Shown here: piece after piece, positions 6,692 through 13,653 of the stretch
Layout: each line of letters starts with the position of its first letter
Position numbering within the stretch: position 1 is the first letter of the stretch
DNA from: an uncultured Collinsella sp.
GTDB taxonomy: Bacteria; Actinomycetota; Coriobacteriia; Coriobacteriales; Coriobacteriaceae
Reading direction: 5' to 3'
Assembly: GCA_902493835.1 (NCBI GenBank)
Contig: CABURG010000032.1
Location: forward strand, 1 to 14,414
DNA length: 14,414 nt
Position numbers and translations under genes: made by a program
The notes under the pieces: generated by a model
What the model saw: the letters and a program-made list of their open reading frames with translations, nothing else
What the model was told of the DNA's origin: nothing
The model's database searches: none

Positions 6692-9600
6692 ATGAGATTG
6701 ATACACAACAGCCGTCTGCCGCAGTTTCGCACTCCGTTTGGCGCTGTGACCACAGGAACTACCCTTTCGCTCTCCGTGATTCTGGAGGATGCCGATTCCG
6801 CACAGGCAACGCTTACGCTGCGCACCTGGGTCGATGAGATCGGCGAGTCTCGGTATCCTATGACGCACGAAGGCGACGGCATATTTACCGTAGAGCTTGA
6901 GTGCACCGATCCATGTCTTATCTGGTACAGCTTTATCTGCAATATTGAAGGCCAGCCCGAGGTCCGCCTGGGCGCACCGCAGGGACGCACCGGCGGCGAA
7001 GGCGTAACCTACGACTACGCCGAGGTGCCGTCGTTTCAGGTCACCGTCTACAAGCACCGCGAAGTTCGACCCGAGTGGTACGAGCGCGGTATGGTCTACC
7101 AGATCTTCCCCGATCGCTATGCCCGCGACGAGCACTGGCGCGAGCGCACGCTGGCCGAGGTCGAAAAACCGCGTAAGGGCATTCAGCGCCGCATGGTCGA
7201 GGACTGGAATGAGCCGCCTGTGTACGAGCGCGCCGAGGACGGCTCCATCAAGACCTGGGACTTTTACGGCGGTTCGCTCAAGGGCATCCAGGAAGACCTG
7301 CCCCGCATCGCCGAGCTGGGCTTTACGGCAATCTATCTCAACCCCATCTTTGAAGCCGCGAGCAACCACCGCTACGACACGGCCGACTACACCAAGATCG
7401 ACCCGATCCTGGGCACCGAGCAGGACTTTACCGAGCTGTGTCAGGCAGCCGAGAAGCTGGGCATCTCCATCATCCTGGACGGCGTCTTCAACCACACGGG
7501 TGACGACTCGATCTATTTCAACCGCTACGGCAACTACCCCGGCGTGGGCGCCTGGCAGAGCGAGGATTCGCCGTGGCGCGATGCGTTTACCTTCCACGAG
7601 GACGGCTCGTACGACTGCTGGTGGGGCGTGGGCAACATGCCAGCCATCAACGAGAAGTCCGAGCTGGTACGCGACAGGCTCCTGGGCAAGGACGGCGTGA
7701 TCCGCAAATGGCTGCGCGCCGGTGCCCATGGTTGGCGCCTGGACGTCGCTGACGAGCTTTCCGACGACTTCCTGGCCGAGATCAAGAAGGCCGTACTTGC
7801 CGAAAAGCCTGACGCACTGTTGCTCGGCGAAGTCTGGGAAGACGCCTCCAACAAGATTAGCTACGGCCATCTGCGCCGCTACCTGCAGGGCTCCGAGCTG
7901 GACTCTGCTATGGATTACCCCTTCCGCGACATAGTCATCGGCTTTTTAATGGGCTACAAAAACGCCTACCAGGCCGCCGAGGATATCGAGACCCTGCGCG
8001 AGAACTACCCGAGCGAGGCATTATCCTGCGCGCTCAATCTGCTTTCGAGCCACGACCGTCCGCGCATCATCTCGGTACTCGGCGGCGGCCCCGACGAGTC
8101 GCAGCTGCCCGAGAGCGAGCGCAGCAAGTGGCGCCTGGACGAGAACTCGATGGGCCTGGCCAAGAGCCGCTTTTGGCTTGCAACGCTCATGCAGATGACC
8201 TTCCCGGGCGTGCCTTCGATCTACTACGGCGACGAGTACGGCCTGGAGGGCCTTACCGACCCGGGCAACCGCCGCACCCTGCCGACCAAGGACCAACTGC
8301 ACGACTTCGATACGCTGGCTATTGTCAAGAACGCCTCCGCGGTACGCCGCGCACTGCCATTTATGATCGACGGTGAGATCAAGGCCTTCGCGCTCAACGA
8401 CGAGGTACTGGCATACAACCGCACGGGCAAGGATGGCGAGTCTGCTACGGTTATCATCAACCGTAGCCTGCGCAATTCGCACCGCGTGACGATTCCGGCG
8501 CTCGACGAATGCGCAAGTGACGTGATCAGCGGTCACGAATGCGAGATCCACAACGGTACGGTCACGCTCGATCTGTATCCGCTGGGCTCTTCGATCATCT
8601 ATCACCATGCCGAGCAGCGCCTGCAGGAGCCGCTCGATCACGGCGCGGGCGTCGTGTGCCATATCACCTCGGTGCCCACCGACGACGGCAAGCCCGGCAC
8701 GATTGGCGTGCCCACGCGTCGCTTTATCGACCACCTGGCCGCTATGGGTATGCGCTACTGGCAGGTTCTGCCTGTCAACCCGACGGACTTCTTCCGCTCC
8801 CCTTACGCTGGACCTTCGGCCTTTGCGGGCAATATTGACCTGCTGCTCGAAAGCCAAGAGGAGCTGGCGGCAGACTTTGAGACCTGGAAGGCCCGTGGCG
8901 GCGAGGATGCAGACCCGCTGTACACGGCGTTTAAGCATCGCAACGCCGATTGGCTCGAGAAGTACTGCGTCTACATGGCGGTTAAGAAGCACTTTGAGGG
9001 CGAGTCGCGCCACGATTGGCCGGCCGATGTCGCGCGCTACAACGAGCATCTGATCGACGACAAGCGTTTCCACGACGAGGCCGAGCTGCAGGCGTATATG
9101 CAGTATCGCTTTGACCTGGCCTGGTGCGAGCTCATGAACTATGCGCACAAGAAGGGTATCGAGGTTATCGGGGATATTCCTATGTACGTGTCCAACGATT
9201 CGGCAGACGCGTGGAGCGAGCCCGAGAACTTCTGGCTGTCCGATACCGGAAAGGCGATTGAGATTTCCGGTGCGCCGCCCGACAACTTTGCACCCAAGGG
9301 CCAGATGTGGGGCAACCCGACGTTCCGCTGGGACTACATGAAGCAGAACGGCTATAGCTGGTGGATGGATCGCCTGCGTCGTGCGTTCTCGCTCTACGAC
9401 CGCGTGCGTCTGGATCACTTCCTGGGCTTCCACAGCTACTTTAGTATCCCCGCGGGCAAGGCTTGCGCCGACGGCCGCTGGCTGGCAGGACCGGGCAAAG
9501 ACCTGTTCCAGACCGCCTATGACGAGCTGGGTCCTCTCAACTTTATCGCCGAGGACTTGGGCTATCTGACGCCTGGCGTTCGCGCCATGGCTTCGACCTG

Positions 9601-9988
9601 CGGCTTCCCCGGCATGGACGTGCTGGAGTTTAGCGACTACGACGTTCGTTGCGGTGTGCATCCCACGCCCGGCAAAATTCTGTACACCTCGACGCACGAC
9701 ACGTCGACGCTCGCAGGCTGGTGTACGCGTTCCTTTGCCGGCGGCGACGAGCCGAGCGGTGTTGAGCTGGCGGCCAAGCTGATGAGCGACGCGCTAGCAA
9801 GCGACGCTCCCCTGGTGATGATGCCGCTGCAGGATATCCTGGGGCTTGGCGACGACGCGCGCATGAACGTTCCGGGCGTGGCCACGGGCAACTGGACCTG
9901 GCAGGCTGACGAGGCGGACATTACAGCCGCCGAGAACAAAACCGCACAGCTCCTGCGCAACAACCATAGATTCTGGGGCGAAGCGTGA
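6692..9988 (+). CDS. GH13 alpha-amylase-type enzyme fused to GH77 4-alpha-glucanotransferase (MalQ)
   Basis: A single 1098-residue protein with two catalytic modules and no signal peptide, so probably cytosolic. Residues 1-125 look like a small beta-rich N-domain. About 126-640 is a GH13 enzyme of the neopullulanase/cyclomaltodextrinase/alpha-glucosidase type: WYERGMVYQIFPDRY, DGVFNHTG (263-270), nucleophile Asp351 in GWRLDVADE, acid/base Glu380 in LLGEVWED and Asp455 in SSHDRPR. From about 645 it is GH77: GVVCHITSVPT, RYWQVLPVNPTDF, SPYAGPSAFAGN, nucleophile Asp908 in RLDHF, Glu954 in IAEDLG and Asp1003 in HDTS. Both active sites look intact. Likely role: hydrolysis plus disproportionation of short maltodextrins from glycogen breakdown or imported starch, feeding GlgP. 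The start ATG at 6692 has only a weak ribosome site (GGA, 6682-6684), and no better in-frame start was found nearby. The GH13 product specificity cannot be read from sequence. Confidence 0.9.
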   Translation: MRLIHNSRLPQFRTPFGAVTTGTTLSLSVILEDADSAQATLTLRTWVDEIGESRYPMTHEGDGIFTVELECTDPCLIWYSFICNIEGQPEVRLGAPQGRTGGEGVTYDYAEVPSFQVTVYKHREVRPEWYERGMVYQIFPDRYARDEHWRERTLAEVEKPRKGIQRRMVEDWNEPPVYERAEDGSIKTWDFYGGSLKGIQEDLPRIAELGFTAIYLNPIFEAASNHRYDTADYTKIDPILGTEQDFTELCQAAEKLGISIILDGVFNHTGDDSIYFNRYGNYPGVGAWQSEDSPWRDAFTFHEDGSYDCWWGVGNMPAINEKSELVRDRLLGKDGVIRKWLRAGAHGWRLDVADELSDDFLAEIKKAVLAEKPDALLLGEVWEDASNKISYGHLRRYLQGSELDSAMDYPFRDIVIGFLMGYKNAYQAAEDIETLRENYPSEALSCALNLLSSHDRPRIISVLGGGPDESQLPESERSKWRLDENSMGLAKSRFWLATLMQMTFPGVPSIYYGDEYGLEGLTDPGNRRTLPTKDQLHDFDTLAIVKNASAVRRALPFMIDGEIKAFALNDEVLAYNRTGKDGESATVIINRSLRNSHRVTIPALDECASDVISGHECEIHNGTVTLDLYPLGSSIIYHHAEQRLQEPLDHGAGVVCHITSVPTDDGKPGTIGVPTRRFIDHLAAMGMRYWQVLPVNPTDFFRSPYAGPSAFAGNIDLLLESQEELAADFETWKARGGEDADPLYTAFKHRNADWLEKYCVYMAVKKHFEGESRHDWPADVARYNEHLIDDKRFHDEAELQAYMQYRFDLAWCELMNYAHKKGIEVIGDIPMYVSNDSADAWSEPENFWLSDTGKAIEISGAPPDNFAPKGQMWGNPTFRWDYMKQNGYSWWMDRLRRAFSLYDRVRLDHFLGFHSYFSIPAGKACADGRWLAGPGKDLFQTAYDELGPLNFIAEDLGYLTPGVRAMASTCGFPGMDVLEFSDYDVRCGVHPTPGKILYTSTHDTSTLAGWCTRSFAGGDEPSGVELAAKLMSDALASDAPLVMMPLQDILGLGDDARMNVPGVATGNWTWQADEADITAAENKTAQLLRNNHRFWGEA

Positions 9989-10025
9989 TATAACCCCCGA
10001 TATAGGGTACAGTTACAAACGTTTG
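9986..10025 (+). promoter_or_regulatory. Possible extended -10 promoter and CG-centred operator before fmdB
   Basis: TGATATAAC (9986-9994), overlapping the preceding stop codon, resembles an extended -10 (TGnTATAAT), but no -35 is recognisable. CAAACGTTTG (10016-10025) is a perfect 10-bp palindrome with the CG centre of LacI/PurR-family operators. Both are by-eye calls in an 88-bp gap. Confidence 0.25.
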
Positions 10026-10032
10026 AATTTTT

Positions 10033-10054
10033 GCGGGCAGAGTGATCTGCCCGC
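10033..10054 (+). terminator. Terminator after the GH13-GH77 gene
   Basis: GCGGGCAGA (10033-10041) and TCTGCCCGC (10046-10054) form a perfect 9-bp stem with a GTGA loop, followed by TTTGTG. It lies 44 bp past the GH13-GH77 stop and 22 bp before fmdB. If fmdB is transcribed from upstream, the hairpin sits in its leader. Confidence 0.65.
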
Positions 10055-10076
10055 TTTGTGCTGAAAAGGAAGTATT

Positions 10077-10313
10077 ATGGCACGCTACGATTACAAGTGC
10101 TCGAGCTGCGGCAACGTGTTTGAGGTTGAGCATCCCATGTCCGAGACTCCCGAGGTCGTGTGCCCCAGCTGCGGTGCCCCGGCGGCCAAGACGTTCTCGG
10201 CCAGCGGCATTAAATTTGAGGGCAGCGGTTTCTACAACACCGACCAGCGAAGCGGCGGCTCCAGCACCAGCGCCACGAGCGGCTGCTGCGCCAACTGCCC
10301 ACATAGCCGCTAG
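10077..10313 (+). CDS. FmdB-family zinc-ribbon protein
   Basis: A 78-residue protein of the FmdB putative regulatory family. The zinc ribbon is clear: KCSSCG (Cys8, Cys11) and CPSCG (Cys29, Cys32), with the family's YDYKCxxCG start and KTFSASGIKFEGSGFYNTD segment. A Gly/Ser-rich stretch then leads to a C-terminal CCANC (Cys70, Cys71, Cys74), which could bind a second metal ion. The ribosome site AAAAGGAAG (10063-10071) sits 5 nt before the ATG. The family is widespread but its molecular role is not established; the name comes from a formamidase operon and should not be read as a function. It sits between the glycogen block and the convergent translation operon, flanked by hairpins, so it may be a single-gene unit. 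Confidence 0.88.
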   Translation: MARYDYKCSSCGNVFEVEHPMSETPEVVCPSCGAPAAKTFSASGIKFEGSGFYNTDQRSGGSSTSATSGCCANCPHSR

Positions 10314-10323
10314 AAACAACGCG

Positions 10324-10351
10324 GCCCCGCGATCAACGCCGATCGCGGGGC
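10324..10351. terminator. Strong, probably bidirectional terminator between fmdB and rsmB
   Basis: GCCCCGCGATC (10324-10334) and GATCGCGGGGC (10341-10351) form a perfect 11-bp GC-rich stem with a 6-nt loop. On the plus strand TGATTCTTTAG follows; on the minus strand CGCGTTGTTTCTAG follows. Both tails are moderately T-rich, so it can serve either of the converging transcripts. Confidence 0.8.
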
Positions 10352-10381
10352 TGATTCTTTAGCTACCCAGGCATCTCTATG

Positions 10382-10448
10382 AGTTGCGGTGAAATAAGGA
10401 CTGTTTGGCGGGTAGGAGCCGCTATTCAATCCCTATTTCACCGCAACT
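10382..10448. repeat. 67-bp intergenic palindromic element behind rsmB
   Basis: The arms AGTTGCGGTGAAATA (10382-10396) and its exact complement (10434-10448) extend to 18 matches of 19. A nested GCGG/CCGC stem (10408-10411 with 10419-10422) lies inside. It begins 6 nt past the rsmB stop codon. It could be a REP/MITE-like interspersed element used as an mRNA 3' end; no open frame of interest lies in it. Confidence 0.75.
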
Positions 10449-10454
10449 TAGAAG

Positions 10455-11855
10455 TTACTTGTGGACCAGCCTGGCGCAGAAGTGGCCGTCGTAGGAGTCG
10501 GCGTTTACCGGCACGCTTTGGAAGAGGCCTCGATCGTTCTGGCGTACGGATACGAGCTTCTTGGCCTGATCGAACTCAGGGAGTTGCAGAATCTGTGCCT
10601 CGGAAAGCAGTGCCACGCTAAAGCCGGCGCCCTCGGGAGAGGCCAGGAAGGCATCCACGACCTGCGTGTTCTCTTCATCAAAAACCGAGCAGGTGGCATA
10701 GATGAGCTCGCCGCCGGCAGCCACGCGCGCGGCTGCTTCCTTGAGCATCGTCAGCTGTAGCTTGGGCAGCTCAGTCGTAACGTCGTTCTCGGTCAGACGC
10801 CACGGTATCTCGGGATGACGGCGCATGGTACCGGTGCCAGAGCAAGGCGCATCAATAAACACGGTGTCGAATAGAGCGGGCTCACCGAGCATCGCGTCAA
10901 AGGACGTAAGCACCTCATTGAGCTCGCAGGCATCGCCCGACACCGTACGAACACCTGAGATACCCGCCTTATGCAGGCGCGCGAGATTCTGATCGCACTT
11001 ACGATCGTGCAGATCGAGCGCGGTATGCTGACGCTCGTACCCGGCACGCTTGGCCTGGCACATCATCACATAGGTCTTGGTGCCGCGGCCGGCACCAATC
11101 TCCAAGCAACGCCCGGGACGTGTCGCCGCAGTAGCGATAAGCTGAGCGTTGAGGTCCGAGGCAACCGCGGCAGCACGCTCAAACACGCCCGATGCAACCG
11201 TAACCTGTGCATCGACCGGAGCATGGCAGCCCGGGAACACGGGTGCCACAAGCTGCGAAATGTACGGGTCGGGTTTGGTCGCAAACGCATTCTCGTGCAG
11301 AGCAAGCGGCGCAGGAGCCAGATTGCCGGCAAAGTTGAGCGCGCCCTCGGGTGTATCGAACGAGGCCATAATACGAGCACAGAGCCAGCGAGGAAGACCC
11401 ATCAAACGAGACAGGCGAACCAGGCGGCGCTCGGACTCATCCACGTCGGATGCCGTGGCAAAGTCCTCAACGTTGTCCGCAACCTTGTGCAGCACCGCGT
11501 TAGCCAGGCCCGCGGCAGACTTAGCACCGCAGCGAACCAGCTCAACACCCTGGCTCACGGCAACGCGGGCCGGCGTATGCAGGTAGAGCATCTCGAAGGC
11601 CGAGATGCGAAGCGCCATGCGAACGCGCGGCGCGACCTTTTTGGGCTTATCCAAAAACTGATCGAGCAACTCATCCAAAATGCCCTGCGTGGCGGCAACA
11701 CCGAGCGCCAAACGAGCGGCAAAAGCGGAATCGCGCTGGTCAATGGCCTTGGCGGAAGCACGGGAAGACAACACGTCGCGTGCGTACATGCCGCGGCGAT
11801 CGGCCTCCATCAACACATCGAGCGCAAGCTTGCGCGCGGGAGACAACTTGCTCAT
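10455..11855 (-). CDS. rsmB: 16S rRNA m5C967-type methyltransferase RsmB (Sun/Fmu)
   Basis: S-adenosylmethionine-dependent enzyme that makes 5-methylcytosine in 16S rRNA (C967 in E. coli numbering). At 466 residues it has the usual two-part build: an N-terminal NusB-like RNA-binding helical domain (about 1-135, with ARLALGVAATQGILDELLD and RISAFEMLYLHTPARVAVSQGVEL) and a C-terminal Rossmann methyltransferase domain. Key motifs are LEIGAGRGTKT (251-261, SAM site), DAPCSGTGTMRRHPEI (motif IV, Cys338) and ATCSVFDEEN (motif VI, Cys389, the family's nucleophile). The start chosen is ATG 11855, which overlaps the fmt stop as ATGA, with GGGG about 9 nt upstream; a GTG at 11870 would add five residues. 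It is the last gene of the operon and is followed by a palindromic element. Confidence 0.94.
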   Translation of the reverse strand: MSKLSPARKLALDVLMEADRRGMYARDVLSSRASAKAIDQRDSAFAARLALGVAATQGILDELLDQFLDKPKKVAPRVRMALRISAFEMLYLHTPARVAVSQGVELVRCGAKSAAGLANAVLHKVADNVEDFATASDVDESERRLVRLSRLMGLPRWLCARIMASFDTPEGALNFAGNLAPAPLALHENAFATKPDPYISQLVAPVFPGCHAPVDAQVTVASGVFERAAAVASDLNAQLIATAATRPGRCLEIGAGRGTKTYVMMCQAKRAGYERQHTALDLHDRKCDQNLARLHKAGISGVRTVSGDACELNEVLTSFDAMLGEPALFDTVFIDAPCSGTGTMRRHPEIPWRLTENDVTTELPKLQLTMLKEAAARVAAGGELIYATCSVFDEENTQVVDAFLASPEGAGFSVALLSEAQILQLPEFDQAKKLVSVRQNDRGLFQSVPVNADSYDGHFCARLVHK

Positions 11856-12772
11856 GACAGTACACCCCACGTAAGGTCGGCACCCTGCAGGCCGGCAGCC
11901 CAGGCAGAAGCAGCCATGGCACGCTTGCCATCGGGCTTAACCTCGAGCAGTTCAACCGCGCCATCGGAAAGGCCCAGGTAAACACGCTTGCTCTTGACGG
12001 CAACAGCGCCCTCGCCAAGCGAGACATCGGCCGGCGCAGCATCGAGCACGCGAACCGACTTACCGGCAATCACGCAACGGGCAGGCGCGGTATCGGACGA
12101 AGCAAACACATGACGCACGCAATCGAGCGCCGCCATCTTCGGATCCAGACGCATCTCCTGCTTGGAAATCTTGGCAGCATGCGTGACGAGGGACTCATCC
12201 TGCTCGGTCCAAACAGCCGAGCCATCGGCAAGCGAGGGAAGCGTATCGACAAGCAGTCTGCCGCCAAGCTCACCAAGCTCCATCGTGAGCGCCTCGGCAT
12301 GCTTACCGGCAACCGACGTAGACGCCTGGGCGCAATACGCGCCCGTGTCCACGCCATGCCCAATGCGCATAATGGAAACGCCAGCAACCTCATCACCAGC
12401 AAGAATGGCACGCTGAATGGGAGCAGCACCACGCCAACGAGGCAGCAGCGAAGCATGAACATTCACAATACCAAGCGGCGCCATATGCAGCACCTCATCA
12501 GGCAAAATGCAACCATAGGCAGCCACACAGAAAATATCAGCTCGCGCTGCATGGAGCGCCTCAACAACCTCAGGCGTCATACGATTAGCCTCAACAACCG
12601 GCAACCCCAGCTCAAGTGCCTTAGCCTTAACAGGAGACGGCTCCAACTTTTTACCACGCCCACGAACAGCATCGGGACGAGTAATGACAAGCGCAATCTC
12701 ATTGCCAGCCTCAACAAGCGAAGTCAGCGAAGGCACAGCAAAATCAGGCGTACCCATAAACACAATACGCAT
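11852..12772 (-). CDS. fmt: Methionyl-tRNA formyltransferase
   Basis: Formylates the initiator Met-tRNA using 10-formyl-tetrahydrofolate. The product is 306 residues, full length for the family. It opens MRIVFMGTPDFAVPSL; the formyltransferase core has VNVHASLLPRWRGAAPIQ with catalytic Asn104 and His106, and Asp142 in HGVDTG. A C-terminal OB-fold tRNA-binding domain occupies about 205-306. The ATG at 12772 has AGGGGAG (12782-12788) 9 nt upstream. It works with def, the next gene upstream in the transcript, which removes the formyl group after translation starts. The stop overlaps the rsmB start (ATGA), a sign of translational coupling. The def-fmt pair is classic, but here the two are separated by about 326 bp carrying a large palindrome, so fmt may have its own promoter. 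Confidence 0.96.
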   Translation of the reverse strand: MRIVFMGTPDFAVPSLTSLVEAGNEIALVITRPDAVRGRGKKLEPSPVKAKALELGLPVVEANRMTPEVVEALHAARADIFCVAAYGCILPDEVLHMAPLGIVNVHASLLPRWRGAAPIQRAILAGDEVAGVSIMRIGHGVDTGAYCAQASTSVAGKHAEALTMELGELGGRLLVDTLPSLADGSAVWTEQDESLVTHAAKISKQEMRLDPKMAALDCVRHVFASSDTAPARCVIAGKSVRVLDAAPADVSLGEGAVAVKSKRVYLGLSDGAVELLEVKPDGKRAMAASAWAAGLQGADLTWGVLS

Positions 12773-12988
12773 AAAGAACGTCTCCCCTCAACCAAAGCCG
12801 AGACGGCTACAAACAACAGCGGAAAGCCAAGTACTCAGCCCATCCGCAAGAACAGTTCAACAGAAACAAATATACCCAAAAACAAAGAAAGAGCCGCATA
12901 AAAGCAGCCCTCCCAACAAAGCACCTATCAGCGAAGACGCCCCTCCCTGGCCCAACGGCACCCGGGCGAACCAAGCCAGAACAACGCA
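12773..12988. other. AT-richer part of the def-fmt intergenic gap
   Basis: Together with the palindrome that follows, this makes the only gap over 300 bp in the window (12773-13098). On the minus strand it holds the fmt ribosome site, a T-rich stretch with TATATT (a possible -10 for fmt, without a clear -35) and a possible 30-codon reading frame. Base use is visibly lower in GC than in the flanking genes. No RNA gene was recognised. Confidence 0.5.
12807..12899 (-). CDS. Possible 30-residue membrane microprotein
   Basis: Minus-strand ATG at 12899 is preceded by GGGAGGG (12908-12914) at 8 nt spacing, a textbook ribosome site. The frame reads MRLFLCFWVYLFLLNCS followed by 13 more residues, giving one strongly hydrophobic segment and a Cys-rich end. 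It lies in the def-fmt gap in the direction of the operon. Against it: the T-rich sequence would look hydrophobic by chance in this frame, the frame is very short, and no homologue is known to me. Low confidence. Confidence 0.2.
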   Translation of the reverse strand: MRLFLCFWVYLFLLNCSCGWAEYLAFRCCL

Positions 12989-13090
12989 GTCCCCGGTGCT
13001 GAGCGCCCACATATCGTCCCGCGCGCAGTTTCGCAGCGCAGCGAGAATGTTTGAGCACGGGATGATATGTGGGCGCTCAGCACCGGGGAC
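12989..13090. repeat. 102-bp long-arm palindromic element between def and fmt
   Basis: The arms 12989-13021 and 13058-13090 are complementary at 32 of 33 positions, including 27 perfect outer pairs (the outer arm starts GTCCCCGGTGCTGAGCGCCC); the only mismatch is G13016/T13063. The 36-nt middle contains a small nested TCGC/GCGA stem (13031-13044). The element begins 8 nt past the def stop codon. The transcript would form a 33-bp RNA hairpin, which could be an RNase III site, a 3'-end stabiliser or a terminator. The length and the high arm identity suggest a mobile, MITE/REP-like interspersed repeat. Confidence 0.85.
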
Positions 13091-13098
13091 GGTGGGAC

Positions 13099-13635
13099 CT
13101 ACTCGGTCTCGCCCGGTCGAGCGCCGCGGGCCAGGGCGTCCTGGTACTCCTTGACGGCCTTGATCCTCTGCATGGGCTTAAGGCGCTCGAACATGGTGTT
13201 GCCGTGCAGGTGATCGATCTCGTGCTGCAGGCACACGCAGAACAGATCGCCTGTGGCCTCGTAGCGAATCAGGTTGGCATCCAGGTCATACGCCTCGACG
13301 ACAACGTGATCGGGACGCTCGATCTCGCAGCTAATGCCAGGGATGGAAAGGCAGCCCTCGCTAAACGGCACCAGGTGGTCGCTCTGCTCAACAATGACAG
13401 GGTTGATAAGCACGTACGGGTCATAGTCATTCTTGTCGCTGTAGTCGCAGTCGATGGTGACGAGTTGAATGAGCTCGCCGATCTGCGGGGCAGCCAGGCC
13501 GCAACCGCCGTTCTCGAACATCATCTTCTTCATCTTCTCGGCAAGCGCCTCGATCGCCGGGGTGATCTCCTCGATGACGGCGCACTCCTGGCGCAGACGA
13601 GGGTCGGGCGACAGTACGATTCCGTTGGCTTCCAT
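13099..13635 (-). CDS. def: Peptide deformylase
   Basis: Iron/zinc hydrolase that removes the formyl group from the N-terminal Met of new proteins. The product is 178 residues. All three family motifs are present: GCGLAAPQIG (44-53), EGCLSIPG (93-100, metal ligand Cys95) and QHEIDHLHG (137-145, ligands His138 and His142, catalytic Glu139). ATG 13635 is chosen because AAAGGA (13641-13646) precedes it by 5 nt; the in-frame ATG at 13641 overlaps that ribosome site and would leave none. priA ends 18 bp upstream, so the two are co-transcribed. A 102-bp palindrome starts 8 nt after the stop codon. Confidence 0.96.
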   Translation of the reverse strand: MEANGIVLSPDPRLRQECAVIEEITPAIEALAEKMKKMMFENGGCGLAAPQIGELIQLVTIDCDYSDKNDYDPYVLINPVIVEQSDHLVPFSEGCLSIPGISCEIERPDHVVVEAYDLDANLIRYEATGDLFCVCLQHEIDHLHGNTMFERLKPMQRIKAVKEYQDALARGARPGETE

Positions 13636-13653
13636 GGCCATCCTTTCGGGTTG

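Noticed and set aside
8021..9697. 558-residue open frame antisense to the GH13-GH77 gene
   Set aside because: It is a shadow of a strongly supported coding frame, with no family motifs.
11856..11870. GTG start five codons upstream for rsmB
   Set aside because: The ATG forming an ATGA overlap with the fmt stop is the usual coupled start and gives the expected N-terminus.
12110..12901. 263-residue plus-strand frame over fmt
   Set aside because: It is antisense to the fmt catalytic region; the product is Asn/Arg/Thr-rich with no domain.
12807..13058. 83-residue minus-strand frame in the def-fmt gap
   Set aside because: It starts at a GTG inside the palindrome without a ribosome site and crosses the palindrome arm. 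Only the last 30 codons have a plausible start, and that is listed separately.
12989..13090. CRISPR repeat
   Set aside because: There is one inverted pair only, with no direct-repeat/spacer series and no cas genes in the window.
13636..13641. Upstream ATG for def
   Set aside because: It overlaps the AAAGGA ribosome site, which is correctly spaced for the ATG at 13635.
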